Source: Sphaerosporella brunnea
Lineage: Eukaryota; Ascomycota; Pezizomycetes; Pezizales; Pyronemataceae
Direction of reading: 5' to 3'
DNA: 64,000 bases
Assembly (NCBI GenBank): GCA_008704415.1
Contig: VXIS01000002.1
Coordinates: forward strand, 124,001 to 188,000
The notes under the pieces were generated by a model that had not been told where the DNA came from, ran no database searches, and saw only the letters and a list, made by a program, of their open reading frames with translations. The position numbers and the translations under genes were made by a program. This document shows, piece after piece, positions 48,201 through 57,464 of this stretch (its first letter is position 1; each line of letters opens with the position of its first letter).

Positions 48201-49166
48201 AATCGTGTCATCAGCGTGGATACCTACACCCTTGGCATGGGCATGATTCCGAACGTTCCAGACCTCAACGAAGACGACAAGTGGCGGGGCTTATGGGACG
48301 AATATGGACTTGATATTGGAGCATCTGTTAATGGACTCGAGGATTACGCTAGAGCCATGGAAGAAGCGGGTGTTGATAAGCAAGTCTCTTTGAGGATCAC
48401 AGATGCATTTTTCGAGGCTAGAAGTGCAGCAGATGCCTTTGCGCCTCTGGAAGCATCTTCTCTTGATCAGGTTTGTTTTCCAATTTTCCTTCGGTTGAGG
48501 TATATTTTACTAAATTTTATACAGCCCAGACTAGATTTCACCCTACCTAAGAGGAAGAAAAACCCTAAATTAGTATTGGATGATCTCTACGGCATCAAGA
48601 TCTTGCAGACCGATCCGAGCACAATCCCTACTGCCGAAACGGAACTCGCAATATGTATGCGTTCCCTGGCACGCGAGTATGTTTCCTCAGTAGCGAAGAA
48701 GTTCTCAGTCGATCTGAAGCCTATGGATAATGCCTTCCTCCTCGATGCTATTGTGACACGCAACGTACCGGAGGGCATTACGCGGATGACTATGCAAAAT
48801 CTCTTTGCCCCGTTGTCCAAAGCGGAAACGATGTTCGCGAGCACCCCGGCTACCCTGCATAGCTCGATATATCCCTCACTGACGATGTTGACGGTCGGGA
48901 TTGCGCCTTGGGTCCGGAACATCCTGCGTCGTGACATCGCTATGGAGAAGGAGCGGCGCAAGGCGAGCAATCTGCTCAGCATGGGCGGTAAGCGGCGGAC
49001 CAGGGCTGCACGTTTAGCTGTGGAGGGCGGTGATAGAATGCGCAAGGAGAGGCACTTCAGAGCATTGGGAGCCGATGTGGTGGCCTGTAGTGCGGGTGAG
49101 GATTGGGAGCATGCCGTCGAATACGAGCAGGAGAGGAGAAGGCGGGAAATGGTGAACAATGTCTGA
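45294..49166 (+). CDS. ELG1: Elg1 (ATAD5-like) alternative RFC large subunit
   Basis: Large subunit of the Elg1-RFC clamp unloader, which removes (SUMOylated) PCNA from chromatin and guards telomere length and genome stability. Exons: 45294-45426, 45502-48470 and 48525-49166, giving 1247 aa. The long disordered N-terminus carries basic runs and two HPFF motifs (PHPFFMTTLEK, VHPFFSAAGRK). An RFC-type box follows (WEVKYAPETIGEIL, about residue 600). Walker A is GPTGCGKT at about residue 725 and Walker B is LILFEEVDILFEED at about 810, with a sensor-like VLTCNNE. The C-terminus is helical and basic. The 54-nt second intron (TACTAA branch) has no stop in phase, so unspliced RNA would add 18 residues. 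The first exon is tied in by GTACGT...TCGCAG with matching phase. Confidence 0.9.
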
Positions 49167-50761
49167 GCGGCATGATTGTTTGCTTTTAGCTGAGAACGTT
49201 GGAAGTCGGAGTTGTCTTTTACGTATATATTTTTTTCCTTTTCTGTTGAACTGGATCTGGGGATATCGCATAGCATTGTACATACTTTTACTGTATGGTG
49301 ATCTTTTTTTTTTTTTTTTTGTATAGGTTTACGTGGCACATAGAGGGAGCTGGTATTTCTTGTGTTTTTTTATTTTGAGTTCGAATTGTGTCGGGCCTTG
49401 AAATCATACTTGTAGCTATAGGTTATCCTATCTTTCTGGGTGGCTGACGGGCCGTATGGACCGTACTAGTACAACTCGGGGTGCGTTCAGTGGGCCGAAT
49501 TGCCACGGAATGGTGCGGAACAACGTTGGTGTAACTTACAGTGAATAATAAGTTAATAACCTGCTAGAAGACGCTGTTCACTGGATCACAACGGCATGGA
49601 AGTACGTTAGCCATCAAGTACGTCATGGCAGACAGCCATAAAGTACGTCATGGTAGACAGCCATACAATAGTGTGAAATCAACCGGCCCCTCCGTGGCCG
49701 CTCTCCTCTTTGCCGTCGTTCTCCTCTCGCTGGGGCCCGAGCCTCCCCCGGGTCCCCCCTGCCCGTGCCGTGACCTCGCCCTGCATAACCGGTCGCGTGT
49801 TTTCTTTTTCCACAATCATCTGTGGCGTGGCAAACGACAGCCAAGACTCGACAATGCGACGTGACAAATGACAAATGACAAATGACAGTCACAACTCACG
49901 ACCGACTGTCATCCGGCAACCCGCTCACCTCCTGCCGGTTCCCTCTAAAATGGCGCCAGAAAGATCAGCATCATGGTACTTTTTAAGTTCCGTGGCTTTT
50001 CAGGAACTTTGCCCGCTAACCACATCAGGCAAAGAAACTTTTTTTGCGAAAGTCAAGCTTTTTCTGGCAGCAAAAGTAGTTGTGGCACTTCAACCTCGCG
50101 AGTCGCGACGCCACTCACTCACTCGCCTGCAAAATATGAAGCCGGACATTAAACCTGGTTCCCGTTGCCTGTCATTTGGTGAGCAAAGCCGGAAGCTTCA
50201 AGTTCCGAAAGCGCTGCAGCGTGCCTTTAACGGCAAGGAAGCAAAAATTGCAAAAGGACGCCGGTCATATTCGAGTAAACCAGCTCCCCCACCCACCATC
50301 TCGCTTCTGTTCGCCCACTCCATTAAAATCCGCGGTTTCCAAGTACCTAAATTTGTCACTTGAAAAAGATTGACTCCCGCGGCGTCAAATCCCATACTCG
50401 CGAGAAAATACGGCAAAGCATAAACTCAGAAACCAATGACGCGAATAGACCAATGGAAAAATGGCGGATTTGTGAAAGTGGTGTGCAGGGTCCGCGGCAC
50501 CCGAACGTCCTCTCTCCAGTAGTGGTGGATTTCGCTCGGCTCCCGGTATGCATTCGCCAATTTCGTCTCTTGTTTCTGAGTTTATGCGGTATGGACTTCG
50601 TCATGAAATGAGGGGGGGCCGAATCGACTTCGTCATGAAATGAGGGGGGTGGATGGACCCGAGCTGCCATGCATATAAGCCTCACTTTATTCCAACATAT
50701 CGTCAACAACGACGAACGAATAAAACGACGACAACACAACACATAGAGCCACCTCACGCAG
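49167..50761. other. Intergenic region with tandem duplications
   Basis: T16 tract at 49305-49320. 49616-49640 and 49641-49665 are tandem 25-bp copies (one mismatch) of a unit containing TACGTCATGG and AGACAGCCATA. GACAAAT is repeated three times at 49863-49886. A GACTTCGTCATGAAATGAGG unit is doubled at 50594-50617 and 50626-50649. A frame at 49875-50363 has no recognisable features. Confidence 0.55.
50673..50679 (+). promoter_or_regulatory. TATA-like box of the BTB-like gene
   Basis: ATATAAG 89 bp before the ATG at 50762, followed by a CA/AAC-rich leader free of ATG. Confidence 0.45.
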
Positions 50762-52576
50762 ATGCTGCCTCCCACACCCACCACCTCAGGGTATGCAACA
50801 CCAGTTGCGACCGTATTCCATCCGGCGGAGGACTCGGACGGAGGCGCGGACGATGATGATAGCGACTTCCCGCTGCTCCCCGAGCTTCCGGAGGAGACGG
50901 AAAGCCTGTTTGAAGACCTGCGAAGCTTACAGGCCTCTGCGGAGAAAAAGGGAAATATTTGCTTCCGCCTCCCCTCGGGTCAGGAGGAGTTCTCGTTTGA
51001 GTTCTTATTTTCGAGCAAGGAGATTAAGAGGCTTTCACACGCGACGAAAGTCACGACGTCCCGCGATGTCATACACCGCACTGTCGCACCCGAACACATT
51101 GCCGCCCTCAACCGCCGCCTTGACCTCGGCCCGGAGAGCTATGCGGAGGTGTTGACGGCGCTAAAAGAGCGGTATGACAGTCTTGAAGCAGCTGCGGCGA
51201 CAACTCCACACCAGTACTACTGCATCTACCTCAATGATGCTATCCTCAAGAAGAGAACAGGGAACGAAAAAACGGTCGCAAAGCTTCGGATACACCGCGG
51301 ATTGCTCGAAGCTAGGATCCCGTATTTTGCGGCGTTGTTTAGAAGTGGCATGAAGGATTCCGACAGCAAAAGTGGCGTGCTGTATAGCGATGCGATTCCG
51401 AACCCGGAAGCGCTCAAGGCGGTTGCCAAGTGGTGCTACCACGTTTTCGAGGAGTCGAACGCAGGGGAGAAGTGTGAAGAGTGGGCGGAGGTGGATGTGC
51501 TGGAGAAGGAGAAGGAGAAAGGGAAGGGGAAGGGGAAGGGGAAGGAGAAGGAAAAGGGGAAGGGGAAGGAAAAGGAAAAGGAGAAGGAGAAAGGGAAGGA
51601 GAAGGAGAAGAAGTTTTCGAAACTGCCGCCGCCGCGAGTGAAGGTGAAATCACAGCCTCCCCCAAAGGTTGTGGAGTTGATACATACGGCTGTTGCGGCG
51701 GATTACTTGTCGGCCACGAAGCTGCTGCGGTTTTCACTCCGGGAGGTCGAGGCGGAATGTCATGGCTTTACCTGCCGAGGCTATCGATGCGCCGACAATA
51801 TCCCTACTTTTTTGAACACGCTCAGCAAGTATCCTGCCATCCACGACGCCGCAGCTTCGATGCACGAAAAAGCGTTGTCCTTACTCGCAAGACCGGATTC
51901 GGTGAGCAGAATGTGGAAACGCGGCCTTGTTATGTGTCACGATGAGGTGCTGGAGGATTTGGTGCTCCAGATTCAGGCAGCATTGTTGACGGGCAACAGC
52001 GAGCTCGCTTTTAAGTGGGTTTTGGCGATTGTTAAGCTGAAGAGCAGGATTGCTGCGTCGAATGTCAAGGACCGTTGGGAACGGCTGTTGTTGGCGCCGT
52101 TGATGGAAAGTGTTATTTTCCAGATAACGATAAAATTGGAAGATGGATACCTCAAGCGCAGAGTTGAGAGGTTATATGATGGGGCGGGTATTTGGGGGTT
52201 CGAAAGACAGGCGATCGAGGAGACCATTTCTAAAATGGTTGCGAAGGTATCTCCAGAAAATGCGAGGCTTTTATGGAAGGGGCTGTGGAATATGTTGGCG
52301 GTTGAACCGATAATCAAGGCCAGGGATAGAGTGGGTGATTGGTGGAACACTTGGTGGATCACGCTTGCTGTCGACGGGTACTTTGAGTATTGGGATCAGG
52401 ACGATAGGGATTTTTTGGCATCTGAACTAGATATTGATGCTAAGGACTTGCAGGGGACTCCATTTAAAGTAAGGGGATTGGACAAAGGCATTAGGGGAAT
52501 GCCCGTAAATAGAGGAAAGACTAAGTGGGAACTTAGAAACGAAACTAGAAGGGCTTCCAGGAGAAGTTTGTCTTAA
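50762..52576 (+). CDS. BTB/POZ-like domain protein with a Lys/Glu/Gly repeat insert
   Basis: Single exon, 604 aa. The N-terminus is acidic. Residues about 173-235 read like a BTB fold (KLRIHRGLLEARIPYFAALFRSGM ... PEALKAVAKWCYH), which usually mediates dimerisation or Cullin-3 binding. A purine-tract-encoded KEKEKGKGK insert (about residues 248-285, nt 51505-51616) interrupts the domain. The C-terminal half is helical and resembles the region following BTB in other fungal proteins, but I recognise no further domain. It ends in a basic tail (RRASRRSLS). The substrate or partner is unknown. Confidence 0.75.
   Translation: MLPPTPTTSGYATPVATVFHPAEDSDGGADDDDSDFPLLPELPEETESLFEDLRSLQASAEKKGNICFRLPSGQEEFSFEFLFSSKEIKRLSHATKVTTSRDVIHRTVAPEHIAALNRRLDLGPESYAEVLTALKERYDSLEAAAATTPHQYYCIYLNDAILKKRTGNEKTVAKLRIHRGLLEARIPYFAALFRSGMKDSDSKSGVLYSDAIPNPEALKAVAKWCYHVFEESNAGEKCEEWAEVDVLEKEKEKGKGKGKGKEKEKGKGKEKEKEKEKGKEKEKKFSKLPPPRVKVKSQPPPKVVELIHTAVAADYLSATKLLRFSLREVEAECHGFTCRGYRCADNIPTFLNTLSKYPAIHDAAASMHEKALSLLARPDSVSRMWKRGLVMCHDEVLEDLVLQIQAALLTGNSELAFKWVLAIVKLKSRIAASNVKDRWERLLLAPLMESVIFQITIKLEDGYLKRRVERLYDGAGIWGFERQAIEETISKMVAKVSPENARLLWKGLWNMLAVEPIIKARDRVGDWWNTWWITLAVDGYFEYWDQDDRDFLASELDIDAKDLQGTPFKVRGLDKGIRGMPVNRGKTKWELRNETRRASRRSLS
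51505..51616 (+). repeat. Purine tract (AAGGGG/AAGGAG)n within the BTB-like gene
   Basis: About 110 bp of pure A/G on the coding strand, built of AAGGGGAAGG-like hexamers, all in phase and coding Lys, Glu and Gly. It is probably length-variable by slippage. Confidence 0.85.
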
Positions 52577-53169
52577 ATATATAATTGGGTTATGGGTCAC
52601 TGTATTTGTACATACATCTATTTCTGTTAGCATGTTTGTTTACGTTGCGAATTGAATTAGTAGTTTATTAATAAAAAATAGTTGTGATTGTCTTTTGATG
52701 AACAAATTAAACACCTGTTTGTTTAAAGCGACCTTTAACAGCTTCCTCAAAATCAAAGTCTCGCCTGTTCTAAAAAATAAGCCTGCAAGTTTTCTTTTGA
52801 AGCAGTAATTGGGAAGAATTTGGATAGTTCTAATACCCCCCTCCAAATGAGGTTCCAAATGCTGAACCAAATTACCAATCGCTGAGTTAGGGTAAAGCTG
52901 CATGATGAAGTGGTACGCCACTGGGGCCCGCAGCCCTTCTGAGGAAATGTAATCAAGGAAATCGCACCAGATAGATGATCGCACCAAGAAAATTCGTTAC
53001 AGTAGTCGCACCTAGGAAAAGATCCAGAGCCAATTTCATCATAACATAATGCCCTTCTCGGGCCATGCTCCAACTTTGGTAGTGCTCAGGAAACCCATCA
53101 CCGCTTCCGTGCACCTGTCATATGCTAGCAGAGCGGCGGTAGGGGTAGCCGGCCACCGCTCTTGCCGTC
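52577..53169. other. Intergenic, 3' of the BTB-like gene
   Basis: A minus-strand open frame (52640-52987) runs through here without any motif. It may belong to the 3' part of the decayed retroelement to its right, but I see no proof. Confidence 0.35.
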
Positions 53170-53740
53170 TTTGACCGCCTCCTAGAGGACCATCTGCTCA
53201 CTCTTCCACCTCTCACAAAACTTGAAGAGGTGATCGCGGGTTTGGACAGCACCACCAGCATCTGTGGTCCGCTCTACGGCCTTTTTTCAGGAAGTATGGG
53301 CCTGTCGGAGCTTTGTTAAGCCTAAGCTGAAAGACGCAGGCCGCCAGGGCCGGTCTGGCGCCGCTTCCTTGGCCAAGAAGTCAGCCATTTCATTGCCAGG
53401 GACGTCTTTGTGTCCTGGAACCCAATGGTGCTCGGCGAACCAGCCCTTGTCGGAGAGCACCGGCTCGACTTTGGCAATCCTCGGGAGCAGCCACTGTCCT
53501 GAGCTCGGCTTGTTGTCCTGAAGTCGTCGTAAGCGCCGGTGAAAAGCCGGACGACTCCCTTGTCGCTTGGCAGGTTACGTAGAGCGAGCCCGAAGCCGGC
53601 GGCAATACCGAAGCGTTCGGCGTCGTATACCTCCTTGTTGCGACCTAGATGTTGCGAGCGGGCAGCCCAGCCTGGACCGTTGTGGGAGAGGGATCGGGTG
53701 ACTGCAGCGCAGCCACATCCGTCACTCGGACACAATGCCA
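53170..53740 (-). mobile_element. Decayed non-LTR retrotransposon 3' fragment (RNase H plus CCHC-like end)
   Basis: On the minus strand two frames together read like the RNase H of fungal Tad-type LINE elements: SDGCGCAAV, NKEVYDAERFGIAAGF, then WLLPRIAKVEPVL, WVPGHKDVPGNEMADFLAKEA. Further on, in other frames, come GPYFLKKGRRADHRCWWC and QTRDHLFKFCERWKSEQ, the Cys/His-rich C-terminus of such elements. There are at least three frame changes, a catalytic-region Asp reads Gly (LFTGAYDD), and no reverse transcriptase is left, so it is a dead 5'-truncated fragment. Its upstream edge overlaps a 17-bp match to tRNA-Ser. Confidence 0.75.
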
Positions 53741-54016
53741 ACTAGCAGTATTCACTATCAACCTACTGAGTATGATCATTTTGGTATAGACAGCATTGGT
53801 GGAGTGAGCCGTCTTCGTCTGCCCTTGTCTCCAGTAAAAGTAAGTGTATGAGGGCCAGATAGCCTTCAATTGCGACTCGAACGGTGTTGAATGAGCCGTT
53901 TGGCGTGATTCACTTGCGCTAAGCCCCAATCTGAAGAGCTTAATCCCGACCGCAATTCACCCGTGTCATCATCATCACCGCAACCCAAACCCGAACCTCA
54001 CCCCAAAGTCACCACA
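53741..54016. other. Upstream region of the UVRAG-like gene
   Basis: Promoter by position. CA-rich leader before the ATG at 54017. No other feature. Confidence 0.35.
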
Positions 54017-55907
54017 ATGCCTTCTGGGAGCGACGGTCCGTCGCCTGATGAATTTAGCACCACCTACCAAGCGCCGCGCCCACATCTACTAGCCTCCGTA
54101 ATTCCCTGAATAAACTTGCACCGCTCTGAAGCTATCGCTGACACCTCCGGCCGCATAGAACCGGCGCCTGCGACATCTCCAGGGAATCTCACTCCGCAAC
54201 CTCGGATCGGTCGCAGAAACGAAAGCGTTGAAGTCTCCGCTACTCGTTCCCGACGAAGAAGGCGATGACGAGGCGCGCATGGCCCGGCGCTTGCGACGGA
54301 GATCTACCAAGAGCTTTCATCCTGATGAGCTCAGGCGCTGGGAAGGTGTGATTGCTAGCCGCCGCGGAGACGTTTTCTTCTCGTTACACATACTTGGCGA
54401 GGAGGAGGAGGAGGAACCGGTGTATGTCAGTGAGGTGGTGGAAAAAGCTGTGAACCCGGATTTTCAACACTTTGATCTGCCGCAGGAGAATAAGGTTGGC
54501 AGATGTGATGAGGTGGCGGTCAAGGTGTTTTGCGACTACGGAGAGGGCTGGGTACTGCTGCTCGAGGCGCGGATATGGTTGGGCGGTTTGCGCTATCTAG
54601 GAAAGGGATTGGAGAACTGGAGGGAACCACTGCCGCCGAATTGTGTTGTTATGTGGTTGAGCGATGGGTGCTATGCCACACTGTGGGATAAGGAGCCGGA
54701 GGAACCTCCACCTCTGCTAGTGGAAGGAGAAGAGAAGGGAAATATCACGATGGTGTGTTGCCAGTGGTCTCTACTCGGAGGAAGTTACTTTTATGCTAAT
54801 GGAGTGGATACTGCTCAGACCACATCTTCCTATGACGTCCTCATGAAGCTCAACACTCTCTCAGAATGCATTCAAGATGCCGTTGCAACTGGCGCGCAAT
54901 TGACCTCCCAAATCTCCTCCATACTCAACCAACACTCGGCCGCAATCACCATCCCTCGGGCCGTTGCGCAAGCAACTGAACATAAATCGACCGTTGACGC
55001 CGCAATCGCCTCGGAGCGTAAGCGCCTCGAAGCCTCCCAGCGCAAATTGGCCGAGCTCAAAGCATCACTCTCCAGCCGCCGGGAAGCCATGGCCACCGGC
55101 CGGGACACCCAAACGGTGGGTGAACGCTACCTGGAAGATAACCTCCCCCTGCTCTCCCGGTGCAAAACCACCCTTTCCTCCACCCGTGAAGCAATCTCCG
55201 CCCAGCAGCAGAGAATCGTTGCGACACTCATGGAGATATTCCCAATTACCCCTTCTCCCTCCGGCGAAGCCCTCTCGTTCCACATTCGCGGTTTACATCT
55301 CCCCAGCACCAACCACGAGAATGAAGATCCCGCCACCATCGCGGCGGCGTTGGGCCACGTGGCGCACCTGATATATCTACTCTCTTACTACCTAGCAACT
55401 CCCCTGCGATATCCAGTCAAGCCAGTTGGTAGTAGGTCCTTCGTTAGAGACGATATCTCGGTCATCCAAGGCGCACGCACATTCCCGCTGTGGATAAAGG
55501 GCGTGCTTTATTACCGCTTTGAATACGCAGTGTTCCTCATCAACAAAGACGTGCAGCAGCTCATGAGCGCTGTCGGCTTACATTGCGTCGATATCAGACA
55601 TACCCTCGCGAATCTGAAAAGTCTGGGCTTGTTTATCGCCTCTGGTGGCGCCGCGAATGGCATGAGCTCTAAGGTCCCGAGTAGAAGCTCGACTCCGGTA
55701 CCGCCAAGTGTCTTGAGGAACGGAAACGGCAACAATACTCCTCCCCCTTCCCTACCGCCGCCGCCTCCTCCTCTGCAACCCCGTAGGGCTTCTTCGTCAT
55801 CAAGAATATGCGAAAATGAATTAGCCAATAAACACGTCAAGGAGACGCCGCCGGTGGTTAAACCGTCGATAAGGCCGTATGCTTTCTTTGCGGGGAGAGG
55901 CGTATAA
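54017..55907 (+). CDS. VPS38: UVRAG / Vps38 homologue, PI3-kinase complex II subunit
   Basis: Subunit that pairs with Atg6 (Beclin 1) in the Vps34 complex for endosome-to-vacuole sorting. Two exons: 54017-54097 and 54159-55907, giving 609 aa. The short first exon joins RPHLLAS to NRRLRHLQGISLRNL across a 61-nt intron (GTAATT...GCATAG), which removes an in-frame stop. The N-terminus holds a C2-like region (VFFSLHILG, VYVSEVVEKAVNPDF). A coiled coil follows (about residues 285-380). The UVRAG/Vps38 domain then reads ATIAAALGHVAHLIYLLSYY, LRYPVKPVGSRSFVRD and GARTFPLWIKGVLYYRFEYA. The C-terminus carries a poly-Pro tract. The animal name is UVRAG. VPS38 is used here by homology of role. Confidence 0.88.
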
Positions 55908-56513
55908 TTGCCCCTTGGAGCGAGGGGGCTTATAATGTAGGGAGTGGGATCTATGGCGTTGGATGGGTATATGTTTGTACGATTGGTAAACTTTGATACT
56001 TGATGACTGGCGTTTTTTTTTTTGTTTGATGCGTTTGGAGATATTTACTCAAGTGCTTATGGCTTGTGTTTTGCTTGCGAACTTGGAAGGAGGTTCTAGA
56101 GATGGAAATGGGAATAGATTGTAGAAATGGTCGGATTTTTGGTCATTGTGCTGGTGACGAGATAGCTTTGAGTGGGTGCTTGGTTCGTAGATAGGAGTCT
56201 CGTCAGAAAAGAGAGTGGGAATATTCCAGCATGAAGAGCATCACATTGACGGGAGTTTTGCTAAAACCACATTTGTCTTATGCATACAGATAACGAACAA
56301 AAAGGCCAAACATCGAAACTATCGAAAAAAATCTCTGGTGCAAGCTTCTTCACAGCAATTCGGGTCACCGTGAGCGTAGAATCTAATGACGCCATCCACA
56401 GCAATCGATGTTGTTTGTAGAAAATATCATTTTGGTGTATCTTTGTTCTGTGAGAGCTGATGTGTCAATACATGCTTTTTGAGTTGGATGTAGTTGCACT
56501 ACACAATGAAGTA
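55908..56513. other. 3' flanks of UVRAG-like gene and small minus-strand gene
   Basis: A 606-bp convergent interval with no coding signal. Confidence 0.4.
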
Positions 56514-56783
56514 TCAAAGAGCTGGTGTAATGAAGGGCCCGTTTACAAACGAAGATCCAACGGGTTGATAATCAGCTTTCGACCATAGGAACTTAACCTG
56601 CTCTCCCGCATCCACTGCCAAGTGCGGCCAGAAGCCCAATCCACGTCGAGGATATAATTCATAGTCCTCGGGGTGATCCGTCCGGGGCAACTCGTGGAGC
56701 GGAATCTGTAATGCGATTCGGAGTCAAGAACTGTCTACCCACGAGCCCAAATAGAAACCAATCACTTTAACTGTGAAGAGCAT
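56514..56783 (-). CDS. Small two-exon gene, 69 aa, unknown function
   Basis: Exon 1 is 56783-56766 (six codons, MLFTVK) and exon 2 is 56705-56514. The 60-nt intron has a GTGATT donor and ends CGCATTACAG. Phase is kept to a TGA. Exon 2 has a strongly protein-like composition: [19 protein letters not shown], then RRGLGFWPHLAVDAGEQVK, FLWSKADYQPVGS and FVNGPFITPAL. It has clustered aromatic and acidic residues and no low complexity. No family is recognised, and there is no signal peptide or membrane span. It could also be the last exons of a longer gene, but stops lie upstream in the first-exon frame. Confidence 0.55.
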
Positions 56784-57464
56784 TGCTTTGGGTCAGAGTC
56801 GGGGGATATGAACTAGATGTTGTACGGCCATGTTGACTGTCGAATTGTTTTAGACCCTTCACTACAAATCACTCGGCTGTTACTTGTGCTCAACGCCAGA
56901 ATCATTTTGAAATATGTTCTACATCCTGCCGAGCAAACTGTACGGGCGACCAACTGGCCGGCCAGCCAAGCAAACAAATGTTGAGATTCGACAATAACTC
57001 CAACGCCCTGTAATAGAGAATCGTACAAAGCCCCTGACAAAAACTATCATCACAGAAGGTCACCTTTGCGAAATTTTGGGGCTGCTGTATCCACAACTTC
57101 GAGATGTGGACCCCTGCAACCAAGGAGATGAGGCCCATACAGGTTATTGATGGCCTCCGATTTTTCTAAAAGCTTGGAAACACATCCGAGAGGAGTACCT
57201 ACGGTAGGTTCAACATTTTGAGCCATCGGGTACGTAGTTATGTTCTGTTCGATTTGCTCGGCAGGATAGAACGCAGGATAGAACACATGACGCAGGTAAA
57301 GTTGGGCTTGAGCTGCGCATGGCGGCTAACGGAACTTGCCGTGGTGTAGCATGACCTGAAGAATCACAACCCCAAACTCCAACTGCGAATCACCAAACAC
57401 ACGCGCTTCGACTTGTGTATCATAGCATTGCGCCGTGCGCTCTCTCGGATTCCCAACCCTCAAT
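56784..57464. other. Divergent interval between the small gene and PRP2
   Basis: Promoter region for both by position. Minus-strand frames at 56813-57286 lack motifs. Nothing else supported. Confidence 0.4.

Noticed and set aside
49875..50363. 162-codon plus-strand frame
   Set aside because: Starts inside the GACAAAT repeat, no family features.
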